A stretch of DNA of 64,000 nucleotides from Sphaerisporangium viridialbum (GTDB lineage: Bacteria; Actinomycetota; Actinomycetes; Streptosporangiales; Streptosporangiaceae). The notes under the pieces were generated by a model that saw only the letters and a list, made by a program, of their open reading frames with translations, made no database searches and was not told where the DNA came from. Made by a program: the position numbers and the translations under genes. The stretch's first letter is position 1; each line of letters starts with the position of its first letter. Shown in pieces: positions 1 through 7,376 of this stretch. The DNA lies in assembly GCF_049674955.1 (NCBI RefSeq), contig NZ_CP187232.1:3038001-3102000 (forward strand). The letters run 5' to 3'.

Positions 1-366
1 GCCGTCTCCGCCGCCCACGTCCAGAACGCTCAGGCGGGTGCCGGACAGCCCGGACAGGATGCGGCGGAAGCGCAGGGCGTCCAGGGCGTCCTTGATCCGG
101 TGGACGAACGACCGCTCCTCGGCGCTGTAGGCGTAGTAGTTCGGGGGATAGATCTGGCCGAGCCGGTCGATCGGCATGGGGTCGATGAACACGACGCCGC
201 ACGAGGCGCAGCGGTAGTAGTCGAATTCCTCGTCGGTGGTGCGGTACTCGACGTCGCGCGCCCGCGTCCACCGGCGTGCCGTGTCACCGTCACACGCCGG
301 GCACGTGGGCGCCGGCTCGCCGCTGTACCGGCCCCCCGCCGCCCGCGGCGCGGTGGACTCGCTCAT
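1..366 (-). CDS. Class I SAM-dependent methyltransferase, 3' part missing
   Basis: This gene runs off the left edge; 122 codons from the ATG at 366 are visible. The N-terminal third has two Cys pairs (CPAC and CASC, about 25 residues apart), which suggests a small zinc ribbon. It is followed by an NYYAYS segment and, at the window edge, VLDVGGGDG, the SAM-binding motif I of Rossmann methyltransferases. Such zinc-ribbon methyltransferases (Methyltransf_23-like) are common in sugar and polysaccharide loci. The ATG overlaps the stop of the desaturase gene upstream as ATGA, so the two are translationally coupled. The substrate cannot be named. Confidence 0.85.
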   Translation of the reverse strand, partial: MSESTAPRAAGGRYSGEPAPTCPACDGDTARRWTRARDVEYRTTDEEFDYYRCASCGVVFIDPMPIDRLGQIYPPNYYAYSAEERSFVHRIKDALDALRFRRILSGLSGTRLSVLDVGGGDG

Positions 367-1355
367 ATCCGGTCCAGCTGGCGCCAGGCGCGGTAGTAGG
401 TGGTCTGGCGCTGCCGCAGCAGAGGGGCGATCTCGGTGCCCATCAGGAATCTCTCCACTTCTCCGAGCCGGGTGAAGGACACGCTCGGGTCCCAGTGGTG
501 CAGCAGGTGGCGGTTGAATCCCGCCGAGCCGAAGACCGTCGCGAACGGGCCGCCGCCGAAGAGCCGGTTCACCGGCCCGTGGGCGACGCGCCGATAATCG
601 GTCCTGTCATCGGCGAACTCGCTGCGGTGTTCGAGCACCTGGCGCACCGTGTTGATCAGTGGCAGGAACACGAGCTGGCCGAGCACCCAGGAGACGGCCA
701 GCGCGAACGCCCCCCGCCACAGGGCGCAGCCGACGATCGAGCCGTTGACCAGGCAGGCGGCCAGGAACACCGGGCCGAGGGACGCGGTCCTGCCGGTCTC
801 CGCGGCCGGTGACTTGCTCCTCATCGTCTCGCGGTACTCCTTCAGGGCGCGGACCAGGCGGATGCCGGTGACCCCTTCGAGGAGGAACCGCGAATCGAGC
901 GGAAGGAAGTAGCTGCGCTCGGGGTCCCGCGTCGTCCCGAGATAGCGATGGTGATCGAAATGCACCTTCCGGTACGCCCTGACGTCCATTCCGACGAGGC
1001 TCCCGACGAAGACGTTCGTCAGCACATCGCTGGCCCGGCGGGCAGGTGCGAGGTTGTAGTGGGCGCCTTCGTGGAGGTAGGTCGTCAGGTAGTGCAGGCA
1101 GAAGCCGATCGCGAGGCCGCCGGCGACGGCCGGCGCCATCGCGGCCGGCAGCCTGCCGGCGGCGGTGCTCCCCAGTGATGCGACCGCGGCCGCGGACAGC
1201 GCGAGTCCCAGGTGCCCCGCGAGAAGGGTTCCCCACACCACGCCCCAGCGCGGGCGCAGAGTACGGCGGAAATCCACGTATCGCCGGCCCGAGGCGTCGA
1301 CCAGGGTGGACGGCCGCACCATGCCGATGTCGGCGACCGTCACCTCAGCCGGCAT
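363..1355 (-). CDS. Membrane fatty acid desaturase family protein
   Basis: The 330-residue protein shows the three histidine boxes of the diiron membrane desaturase/hydroxylase superfamily: HEGAH, HFDHH and, late in the protein, HLLHH. Hydrophobic stretches lie around residues 40-60, 75-95 and 195-225. The family uses O2 to desaturate or hydroxylate acyl or carotenoid-like substrates at the membrane. The ATG at 1355 has a GGAGAG site and overlaps the upstream methyltransferase by 11 bp; the stop overlaps the next methyltransferase by 4 bp. It sits inside a nucleotide-sugar/methyltransferase operon, so an acyl chain on a surface glycolipid is one possible substrate, but that is inference. Confidence 0.82.
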   Translation of the reverse strand: MPAEVTVADIGMVRPSTLVDASGRRYVDFRRTLRPRWGVVWGTLLAGHLGLALSAAAVASLGSTAAGRLPAAMAPAVAGGLAIGFCLHYLTTYLHEGAHYNLAPARRASDVLTNVFVGSLVGMDVRAYRKVHFDHHRYLGTTRDPERSYFLPLDSRFLLEGVTGIRLVRALKEYRETMRSKSPAAETGRTASLGPVFLAACLVNGSIVGCALWRGAFALAVSWVLGQLVFLPLINTVRQVLEHRSEFADDRTDYRRVAHGPVNRLFGGGPFATVFGSAGFNRHLLHHWDPSVSFTRLGEVERFLMGTEIAPLLRQRQTTYYRAWRQLDRI

Positions 1356-2097
1356 TCCACTCTCCCGCGTCGGAGGCCATGAGGCCGGAGGCCCCTGAGT
1401 CGCACGGGCGATGCGCTCTCGCGATCAGCGAGACCCCCGGCAGCGACCTGACCGGCAGGTACCGCTCGGCCACGACCACGGCGGAGAGGGCCATGTTGAC
1501 GAGAGGTGGCGTCTCCATGACGTCGGACCCGGAGATGTGCTTCCTGCGGCGGGCGACGATCGGCCTCAGCAGGACGTTCCAGCTCCACATGCGCTCCAGG
1601 ACCAGGCATTCCCCGATCATCAGCGCGCGCAGCCCGTCCCGGGTGTAGCGGCGGAAGTGGCCCGACGCGACGTCGTGCGCCGACCAGAGCGCCATGTCGC
1701 AGGGCACCGTGATCAGCGCGGTCCCTCCCGGCCGGAGTACGCGTACGAGCTCGCGGACTGCCCTGTCGTCCTCCTCGATGTGCTCCAGCACGTCGAACGC
1801 CAGGACGAGGTCGAAGTGCTCGTCGGGGAGAGGCAGGTGCCTCGCGTCGGCGTGGATCGCCGACAGGCCGCGCGTGCGCGCGAGTTGCACGGCGGTCTCC
1901 GAGAAGTCCGCGACCAGCGCGTCCCACCCGTGCTCGATGAGAACGCGGGTGTTACCACCCCCGGCCGCACCGATGTCCAGCGCCCGGCCCGGCCTGCCGA
2001 GCCGGCGCAGCTCACGGGCGAGGATGGCACGTCGCTCGCGGAACCACCAGTGCCGGTCCTCGAGTTCGAACGTGCGGCGGATCTCTGTGGCCTCCAT
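1345..2097 (-). CDS. Class I SAM-dependent methyltransferase
   Basis: The 250-residue protein carries motif I as ALDIGAAGGG (about residues 40-49), an acidic residue after strand 2 (VADFSE), FDLVLAFDVLEHI (motif II) and LRPGG (motif III), typical of Methyltransf_11/23. The start HWWFRERRAI is common in methyltransferases paired with dolichol-phosphate-type glycosyltransferases. The start at 2097 follows GGAGGGG. It is 15 bp downstream of rfbB in the same operon and overlaps the desaturase gene by 11 bp. A role in modifying a deoxysugar or a polyprenyl-linked glycan fits the context but is not shown. Confidence 0.86.
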   Translation of the reverse strand: MEATEIRRTFELEDRHWWFRERRAILARELRRLGRPGRALDIGAAGGGNTRVLIEHGWDALVADFSETAVQLARTRGLSAIHADARHLPLPDEHFDLVLAFDVLEHIEEDDRAVRELVRVLRPGGTALITVPCDMALWSAHDVASGHFRRYTRDGLRALMIGECLVLERMWSWNVLLRPIVARRRKHISGSDVMETPPLVNMALSAVVVAERYLPVRSLPGVSLIARAHRPCDSGASGLMASDAGEWNAG

Positions 2098-2112
2098 GTC
2101 CCCTCCAAACGA

Positions 2113-3090
2113 TCAGTGACCGGTTGTCTTCAGCGGGCGCCACCAGTCCAGGCGATCGCGGTACCAGGCCACGACCTCCGCCAGCCCCCGCTCGAAGTCG
2201 ACCCGGGGTTCGAACCCCATCGCCCGGATCTTGGCGCTGTTCACGGAGTAGCGCCGGTCGTGGCCGAGCCTGTCCGGCACGCGGGCGATCCTCTCCTGGC
2301 TCACGCCGAACGCGGCGAGCAGCCGTTCGGCGAGCGCCCGGTTGGTGAGTTCCACCCCGCCGCCGATGTTGTAGATCTCGCCGGGCCGGCCCTTTTCCAG
2401 CACGAGCTGGATGCCCTGGCAGTGGTCGTCGACGTGGAGCCACTCGCGCACGTGGCCGCCGTCGCCGTACAGGGGGACCCGCAGCCCGTCGACCAGGTTG
2501 GTGACGAACAGCGGGATCACCTTCTCGGGGTGCTGGTAGGGGCCGTAGTTGTTGGAGCAGCGGGTGACCCGCACATCGAGTCCGTAGGTCTGGTGGTAGG
2601 CGCGGCACAGAAGGTCGGCTCCCGCCTTCGCCGCCGAGTAGGGCGAGTTGGGGAGCAGGGGCGCCGACTCGCTCCAGGACCCCACGGCGACGGACCCGTA
2701 CACCTCGTCCGTGGAGACGTGGACGACGGTGGACACGCCGGCCTCCAGCGCCGCCTGCAGGAGCCGCTGGGTGCCCTGCACGTTGGTCACCACGAAGTCC
2801 GCGGCGCCGGTTATCGACCGGTCGACATGTGTCTCCGCCGCGAAGTTCACGATCGCGTCATGGCCGGGCACCACCTCGCCGAGCAGCCGGGCGTCGGCGA
2901 TGTCCCCCTTCGTGAAGGCGTAGCGCGGGTGTCCGGCGACGGACTGGAGGTTCGCCTCGTTGCCCGCGTACGTGAGTTTGTCCAGCACCGTCACGTGAGC
3001 GTCGTCCCAGGCGGGGTAGGCGCCGGACAGCAGTGACCGCACATAGTGGGAGCCGATGAACCCGGCCCCGCCGGTGACCAGGATCTTCAT
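2113..3090 (-). CDS. rfbB: dTDP-glucose 4,6-dehydratase
   Basis: The 325-residue SDR-extended enzyme converts dTDP-D-glucose to dTDP-4-keto-6-deoxy-D-glucose, the branch point for deoxysugars. Visible features are the NAD motif GGAGFIG at residues 7-13, HVSTDEVYG (active-site Thr-Asp-Glu), YSAAKAGAD (catalytic YxxxK) and RCSNNYGPYQHPEKVIP, all diagnostic of RmlB/RffG. The reading frame is open further upstream, but the family starts at MKILVTGG. This ATG at 3090 overlaps the rfbA stop as ATGA, which supports coupled translation of the two steps. Confidence 0.95.
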   Translation of the reverse strand: MKILVTGGAGFIGSHYVRSLLSGAYPAWDDAHVTVLDKLTYAGNEANLQSVAGHPRYAFTKGDIADARLLGEVVPGHDAIVNFAAETHVDRSITGAADFVVTNVQGTQRLLQAALEAGVSTVVHVSTDEVYGSVAVGSWSESAPLLPNSPYSAAKAGADLLCRAYHQTYGLDVRVTRCSNNYGPYQHPEKVIPLFVTNLVDGLRVPLYGDGGHVREWLHVDDHCQGIQLVLEKGRPGEIYNIGGGVELTNRALAERLLAAFGVSQERIARVPDRLGHDRRYSVNSAKIRAMGFEPRVDFERGLAEVVAWYRDRLDWWRPLKTTGH

Positions 3091-4154
3091 GCCCGCACCT
3101 GCACCCTGCTGTGGTCGCCGACCATGAGCTGGAGCGTGTTGGGCACGCCTTCGGACCGGGTGATCTCGACGTTGCGGCCGATGAGGGAGTACGTCAGCCG
3201 TGAGACCCCCCTGATGGTGGAGTCCTGCAGAACGATGGCGTACTCCACCTCCGCGTCCTCCACCACGCAACTGTTCCCGATCGAGGTGTAGGGGCCGACG
3301 TACGAGCCGCTGATCCGGGCGTGGGCGCCGATGAGCGCGGGGCCGCGGATCACCGAGTTCCGTACCGAGGCCCCCGCCTCGATGACAACGCGCCCCGTGA
3401 CGTCCGACAGCTCGTCCACGGTTCCGTGCGTCCGCGGGTCGATGGCCTCCAGGACGATGCGGTTGCATTCCAGCATGTCCTGCAGGCGGCCGGTGTCCTT
3501 CCAGTAGCCGCTGACGAGGTGCGAATGAACCCGGAAGCCGTTGTCGACGAGCCACGTGATCGCGTCCGTGATCTCCAGCTCGCCGCGCGCGGACGGCGAG
3601 ATCGCCCGGACCGCTTCGTGGATCCGGGGGGAGAAGGTGTAGACGCCGACGATCGCGAGGTCACTGCGTGGATTGTCCGGCTTCTCCGCAAGCGCGAGGA
3701 TCTCGCCTCCCGGCCCGAGCTCGGCGACCCCGTAGAACTGCGGTTCCGTGACCTTGGTGACCAGGATCTGGGCGTCGTAGTCGCCCTCGCGGAAGGCGTC
3801 GACCAGATCGGTGATGCCGCCCACCAGGAAGTTGTCGCCCAGGTACATCACGAAGGGCTCGTCGGCGAGGAACTCCCGTGCGATGAGCACGCAGTGGGCG
3901 AGCCCGAGGGGGGCCTCCTGCTGGATGTAGGTGACGTCGAGGCCGAACGCCGAGCCGTCGCCGACGGCGTCGCGAACCTCCCGGCCGGTGCTGCCGATGA
4001 TGATGCCCACCTGGGTGATTCCGGCGTTCCTGATCGCTTCCAGCCCGTAGTAGAGCACCGGTTTGTTGGCGACGGGAACGAGCTGCTTCGCCGAGGTGTG
4101 GGTCAGCGGACGTAGCCTCGTACCCTTGCCGCCGGCCAGAACGAGCGCCTTCAT
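3087..4154 (-). CDS. rfbA: Glucose-1-phosphate thymidylyltransferase, long form
   Basis: This 355-residue enzyme makes dTDP-glucose from glucose 1-phosphate and dTTP. The N-terminus has the nucleotidyltransferase signature LAGGKGTRLRPLT, then KQLVPVANKP, YIQQEAPLGLAH and the metal-binding MYLGDN. Unlike the 290-residue RmlA/RffH form, it has a C-terminal left-handed beta-helix (about residues 240-340, hexapeptide pattern with V/I steps), as in StrD-type enzymes of actinomycete deoxysugar clusters. I chose the ATG at 4154, which has GAGG 6 nt upstream and gives the canonical MKALVLAGG. An in-frame ATG at 4166 has its purine tract directly abutting it. It is the first gene of the operon running down to position 1. 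Confidence 0.94.
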   Translation of the reverse strand: MKALVLAGGKGTRLRPLTHTSAKQLVPVANKPVLYYGLEAIRNAGITQVGIIIGSTGREVRDAVGDGSAFGLDVTYIQQEAPLGLAHCVLIAREFLADEPFVMYLGDNFLVGGITDLVDAFREGDYDAQILVTKVTEPQFYGVAELGPGGEILALAEKPDNPRSDLAIVGVYTFSPRIHEAVRAISPSARGELEITDAITWLVDNGFRVHSHLVSGYWKDTGRLQDMLECNRIVLEAIDPRTHGTVDELSDVTGRVVIEAGASVRNSVIRGPALIGAHARISGSYVGPYTSIGNSCVVEDAEVEYAIVLQDSTIRGVSRLTYSLIGRNVEITRSEGVPNTLQLMVGDHSRVQVRA

Positions 4155-4367
4155 CGCTGACCTCATCCTTCCCCGAGGAACACATGGCCACGGTGGGCCG
4201 GCTGTCGGCCCGAATCTATGGCCGACCGGATTCAGAGCTCCCGGACGACGTCCGCCTTTGCCGAAGAATGTGCGCCGGGTTGCCGGTACCAGGCATGCCT
4301 TCCCGCGACCGCGGAAGGTCCACGAGAGAGGATTGTGGCCGGCTTCTGGGAGATGATCGGGGGATCA

Positions 4368-5333
4368 ATGTCGGTGTCGGTCGTCATACCGTGTTACCGC
4401 TCCGCGAGAACTCTTCCGGCGCTGGTGGGCAGGCTCATGCCGGTTCTCCGTCAGCTCTCCGTCCGCCACGAGGTGATCCTCGTCGTCGACGGAAGCCCGG
4501 ACGACACCTGGAGGACCGCCGCCGAGCTCGCCTCCCGGGTCGGCGCCGTCCGCGCGATCCATCTCTCGCGCAACTACGGCCAGCACAACGCCCTCGTGGC
4601 GGGCATCAGGGAGGCGGTGTTCGACGTCGTCGTCACGATGGACGACGACCTGCAGCACCTGCCGGAGCAGATTCCGCTCCTGCTGGCCACTCTCGAAGGC
4701 GACCGGCTCGATCTGGTGTACGGCGTACCGCACGAGGAGGAGCACGGGTCCGTGCGAAGCCTCGCGTCCCGGTCGGTGAAGGGCGCCATGGCGGTCGCGC
4801 TGGGAGTGCGCGCCGCCCGCGCGATCAGCGCCTTCCGCGCCTTCCGTACGTGCCTGCGCGACGGATTCGAGGAGCTGTCGGGACCACACGCGTCCATCGA
4901 TGTGGCTCTGTCCTGGGCGACCACGCGGGTGGGCTCGGTCAAGGTCCATATGAGCGAGCGCCACCACGGGCGATCCGCCTACACGCCGCGCCTGCTCGTC
5001 CGGCACGCGATGAACATGCTCGTCGGTTACAGCACCACGCCCCTCCGGGTGGCGAGCTGCCTCGGGTTCCTCGTCGGTGTCGTGGGCCTGCTCCTCGGCT
5101 GCGCCGTTCTGTGGAGCTTCCTCGCGGGCGACACCACGGTGGCCGGATTCACCACGATCGCCTCGATGGTCGCCATCTTCTCCTCCGCCCAGCTGCTGTC
5201 CATCGGAGTCCTCGGCGAGTACGTCGGCCGGATTCACGGCAACGGCATGGGCCGGCCCACCTATGTGGTGCGTGAACGTGCCGGCTCACCGGCCTCCGCC
5301 GACGTCCCCTGGCAGCCGGGCGGAGTCAAGTAG
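4368..5333 (+). CDS. Family 2 glycosyltransferase with C-terminal membrane helices (ArnC/DPM1-like)
   Basis: The 321-residue protein starts SVSVVIPCYRSARTL and has EVILVVDGSPDDTW and the metal-binding VTMDDDLQH, i.e. a GT2 fold. Two membrane segments follow near residues 235-260 and 270-295, and then GEYVGRIH, which is typical of polyprenyl-phosphate glycosyltransferases such as ArnC, GtrB and Dpm1. It would load an activated sugar onto undecaprenyl phosphate. The start ATG at 4368 has GGGGG a few bases upstream; the in-frame ATG at 4353 has poorer spacing. It is divergent from rfbA and ends 8 bp from the convergent acetyltransferase gene. Confidence 0.9.
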   Translation: MSVSVVIPCYRSARTLPALVGRLMPVLRQLSVRHEVILVVDGSPDDTWRTAAELASRVGAVRAIHLSRNYGQHNALVAGIREAVFDVVVTMDDDLQHLPEQIPLLLATLEGDRLDLVYGVPHEEEHGSVRSLASRSVKGAMAVALGVRAARAISAFRAFRTCLRDGFEELSGPHASIDVALSWATTRVGSVKVHMSERHHGRSAYTPRLLVRHAMNMLVGYSTTPLRVASCLGFLVGVVGLLLGCAVLWSFLAGDTTVAGFTTIASMVAIFSSAQLLSIGVLGEYVGRIHGNGMGRPTYVVRERAGSPASADVPWQPGGVK

Positions 5334-5341
5334 CACAGCGT

Positions 5342-6097
5342 TCAGGGGATGAGCCTGCTCTTGACCAGGTGAACCGTGAGGACGGCCCGCACGGGCTCGA
5401 ACCCGTATCTCGCCCACGCCTTCTGCACCCGGGTGTTGTGCCCCTGGGTGGAGATGAGGATCTCTTCGGCGCCGCGGGCCAGCGTGCCGTCCTCGATCCC
5501 CTTCAGCAGGTGCGCGTACAGGCCGCGCCCCTGCGCCTCGGGCACCACCCCGGCGAGCAGGATCTCCGTCCGCGGACCCCGCTCATCCAGCGTCGCGAGC
5601 CCGAGGTAGGCGTCCGCGGCCGCGGTCCCGAGCGCGAGGCATCTTCCCTCGGCGGCGGACCTCAGCGCCCATTCCTGGTAGCCGGCGAGTGCCTCGGTGG
5701 CGCCGAACAGGGGATTGGCCGAGTAGTGACTGCCGTAAGCGGCGAAGATCCCGGACACGAGCGAGGCCACGGCGGCCGCGTCGGTGATCCTGGTCGTCCG
5801 CAGGCCCTGTGACGGCTCGGGCCGGCGGCCCTCTCCCGCCCGCAGACGCCAGTACGAAAGGGAGTCGGCGAATATCGCGGTGCGGCCGAGCATGGCGAGC
5901 TTCGCGAACCAGTCGACCCGGTCCGCCGGGTAACGGAGCACGATGACGTCCGCCGCGGACCCGAGCACGGCTTCCCGGACCGTGGGGAACGAGGAGGGAT
6001 GCTCGGGGTGGACGGTGAGACGATCGACCGAACACCCGAAACGAGCGGACTCCAGAGGTGAGGCCACGGCCCGCGCGCCGAGCCCGTCACGCCCCAC
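5342..6097 (-). CDS. GNAT acetyltransferase, WecD/RffC-like
   Basis: The 251-residue protein has a C-terminal GNAT domain (about residues 100-240) with the acetyl-CoA loop VVPEAQGRGLYAHLL and the downstream STQGHNTRVQKAWARYGF, as in WecD (dTDP-fucosamine acetyltransferase). The N-terminal hundred residues match the extra domain seen in that family. The GTG at 6097 lies 2 nt after the stop of a WecE-like aminotransferase, the same pairing as wecE-wecD in enterobacteria. The likely reaction is N-acetylation of the 4-amino group of dTDP-4-amino-4,6-dideoxyhexose. The exact sugar is inferred from context. Confidence 0.8.
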   Translation of the reverse strand: MGRDGLGARAVASPLESARFGCSVDRLTVHPEHPSSFPTVREAVLGSAADVIVLRYPADRVDWFAKLAMLGRTAIFADSLSYWRLRAGEGRRPEPSQGLRTTRITDAAAVASLVSGIFAAYGSHYSANPLFGATEALAGYQEWALRSAAEGRCLALGTAAADAYLGLATLDERGPRTEILLAGVVPEAQGRGLYAHLLKGIEDGTLARGAEEILISTQGHNTRVQKAWARYGFEPVRAVLTVHLVKSRLIP

Positions 6098-6099
6098 CG

Positions 6100-7248
6100 T
6101 CAGCGCATCTTGTAAGTCTGGACGGCGTCGATCACCCGTGCCACCCCGGCCTCGCTGAGATCGGCGAACAGCGGCAGCCGTACCAGGCGGTCGGCGACCT
6201 GCTCGGTGACGGGGCAGCCGCCCGGGGCCACGCGCCCGTACCGCAGGGCGGCGGGAGCGGTGTGCAGCGGCTGGTAGTGGAACGCCGCCTGTACGCCCCT
6301 GCCGGCCAGGTGGTCGATGAGCGCCTGGCGGTTCCGCAGGTCAGGGAGGAGCAGGTAGTACAGATGGGCCGGATGCTCGCAACCATCCGGGACCACCGGC
6401 TGGGAGACCTCGTGCTTCGCCGCCCAGCCCGCCAGTTCCTCGTGGTACCGGCGCCAGATGGCGTGGCGGCGGAACTGGATGTCGTCGAAGCACTCCAGCT
6501 GGGAGGTCAGTTGCGCGGCGAGCACGTCGGACGGCAGATAGCTGGAGCCGATGTCGATCCACCGGTACTTGTCCACCTGGCCGCGGAAGAACCGGCTGCG
6601 GTCCGTGCCCTTCTCCCGGACGATCTCGGCTGGGGCCACCAGGGCGGCATCGTTGAGTAGCAGCGCGCCGCCCTCGCCGCACTGCACGTTCTTCGTCTCG
6701 TGGAAGCTCTGCGCGGCCATGCGGCCGAACGACCCGAGCGGCCGCCCCCGGTAGTACCCGCCGAGCCCGTGCGCGTTGTCCTCGATCAGAGTGAGGCCGT
6801 GCCGCTCGGCGATCTCGCCCATGGCCTCCATCGCGCAGGCGACACCGGCGTAGTGGACGACCACGATGGCCCGGGTGCGGTCGCTGATCGCGGCCTCGAC
6901 CAGCCTCTCGTCGAGGTTGAGGGTGTCGGGCCTGCAGTCGACGAACACCGGCACCGCCCCGCGCAGGGCGTAGGCGTTGGCCGCCGACACGAAGGTGAAC
7001 GACGGCACAATCACCTCGTCGCCGGGTCGCAGATCGAGCAGGATCGCCGACATCTCCAGCGCGTGAGTGCAGGACGTGGTCAGCAGGACCTTGCACGACC
7101 CCGTCATCTCCCGCAGAAGTTCGGCGGCCCGCCGGGTGAACGGCCCGTCGCCGGAGGTGGATCCCTGGCGCAGGACCTCCGCGAGGTAAGGGAGCTCGTT
7201 CTTCGAGATATGCGGTCGATTGAATGGAATGGTCGCAAGACCGGTCAT
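6100..7248 (-). CDS. wecE: dTDP-4-amino-4,6-dideoxygalactose transaminase, WecE-like
   Basis: This 382-residue PLP sugar aminotransferase belongs to the DegT/DnrJ/EryC1 family. It keeps long stretches characteristic of WecE: IPFNRPHISKNEL, SGDGPFTRR, PGDEVIVPSFTFVS, VVHYAGVACAM, the PLP-lysine segment SFHETKN, REKGTDRSRFFRGQVDKY and DIGSSYLPSD. It should move an amino group from glutamate to C4 of dTDP-4-keto-6-deoxyglucose, using the product of rfbB in the neighbouring operon. The frame is open back to a TTG at 7269; ATGs at 7257 and 7248 are better, and 7248 gives the family-like N-terminus, but none has a strong ribosome site. Confidence 0.9.
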   Translation of the reverse strand: MTGLATIPFNRPHISKNELPYLAEVLRQGSTSGDGPFTRRAAELLREMTGSCKVLLTTSCTHALEMSAILLDLRPGDEVIVPSFTFVSAANAYALRGAVPVFVDCRPDTLNLDERLVEAAISDRTRAIVVVHYAGVACAMEAMGEIAERHGLTLIEDNAHGLGGYYRGRPLGSFGRMAAQSFHETKNVQCGEGGALLLNDAALVAPAEIVREKGTDRSRFFRGQVDKYRWIDIGSSYLPSDVLAAQLTSQLECFDDIQFRRHAIWRRYHEELAGWAAKHEVSQPVVPDGCEHPAHLYYLLLPDLRNRQALIDHLAGRGVQAAFHYQPLHTAPAALRYGRVAPGGCPVTEQVADRLVRLPLFADLSEAGVARVIDAVQTYKMR

Positions 7249-7376
7249 GCTCACCATCGCATTGAACAATGACCGGACTTGCCGACACGCGAGGTGACCG
7301 CACCGCGTGGAAAGCTCTTACCCAAGCCTTACGCCCACATCGCGGAGCCGCCCTCCCGGCTCACCCCGGTGCGCAG

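Noticed and set aside
1411..3036. Long antisense open frame (541 codons) opposite the methyltransferase and rfbB genes
   Set aside because: Typical GC-rich shadow: composition is Arg/Pro/Val-rich without motifs, and the opposite strand has two clear enzymes.
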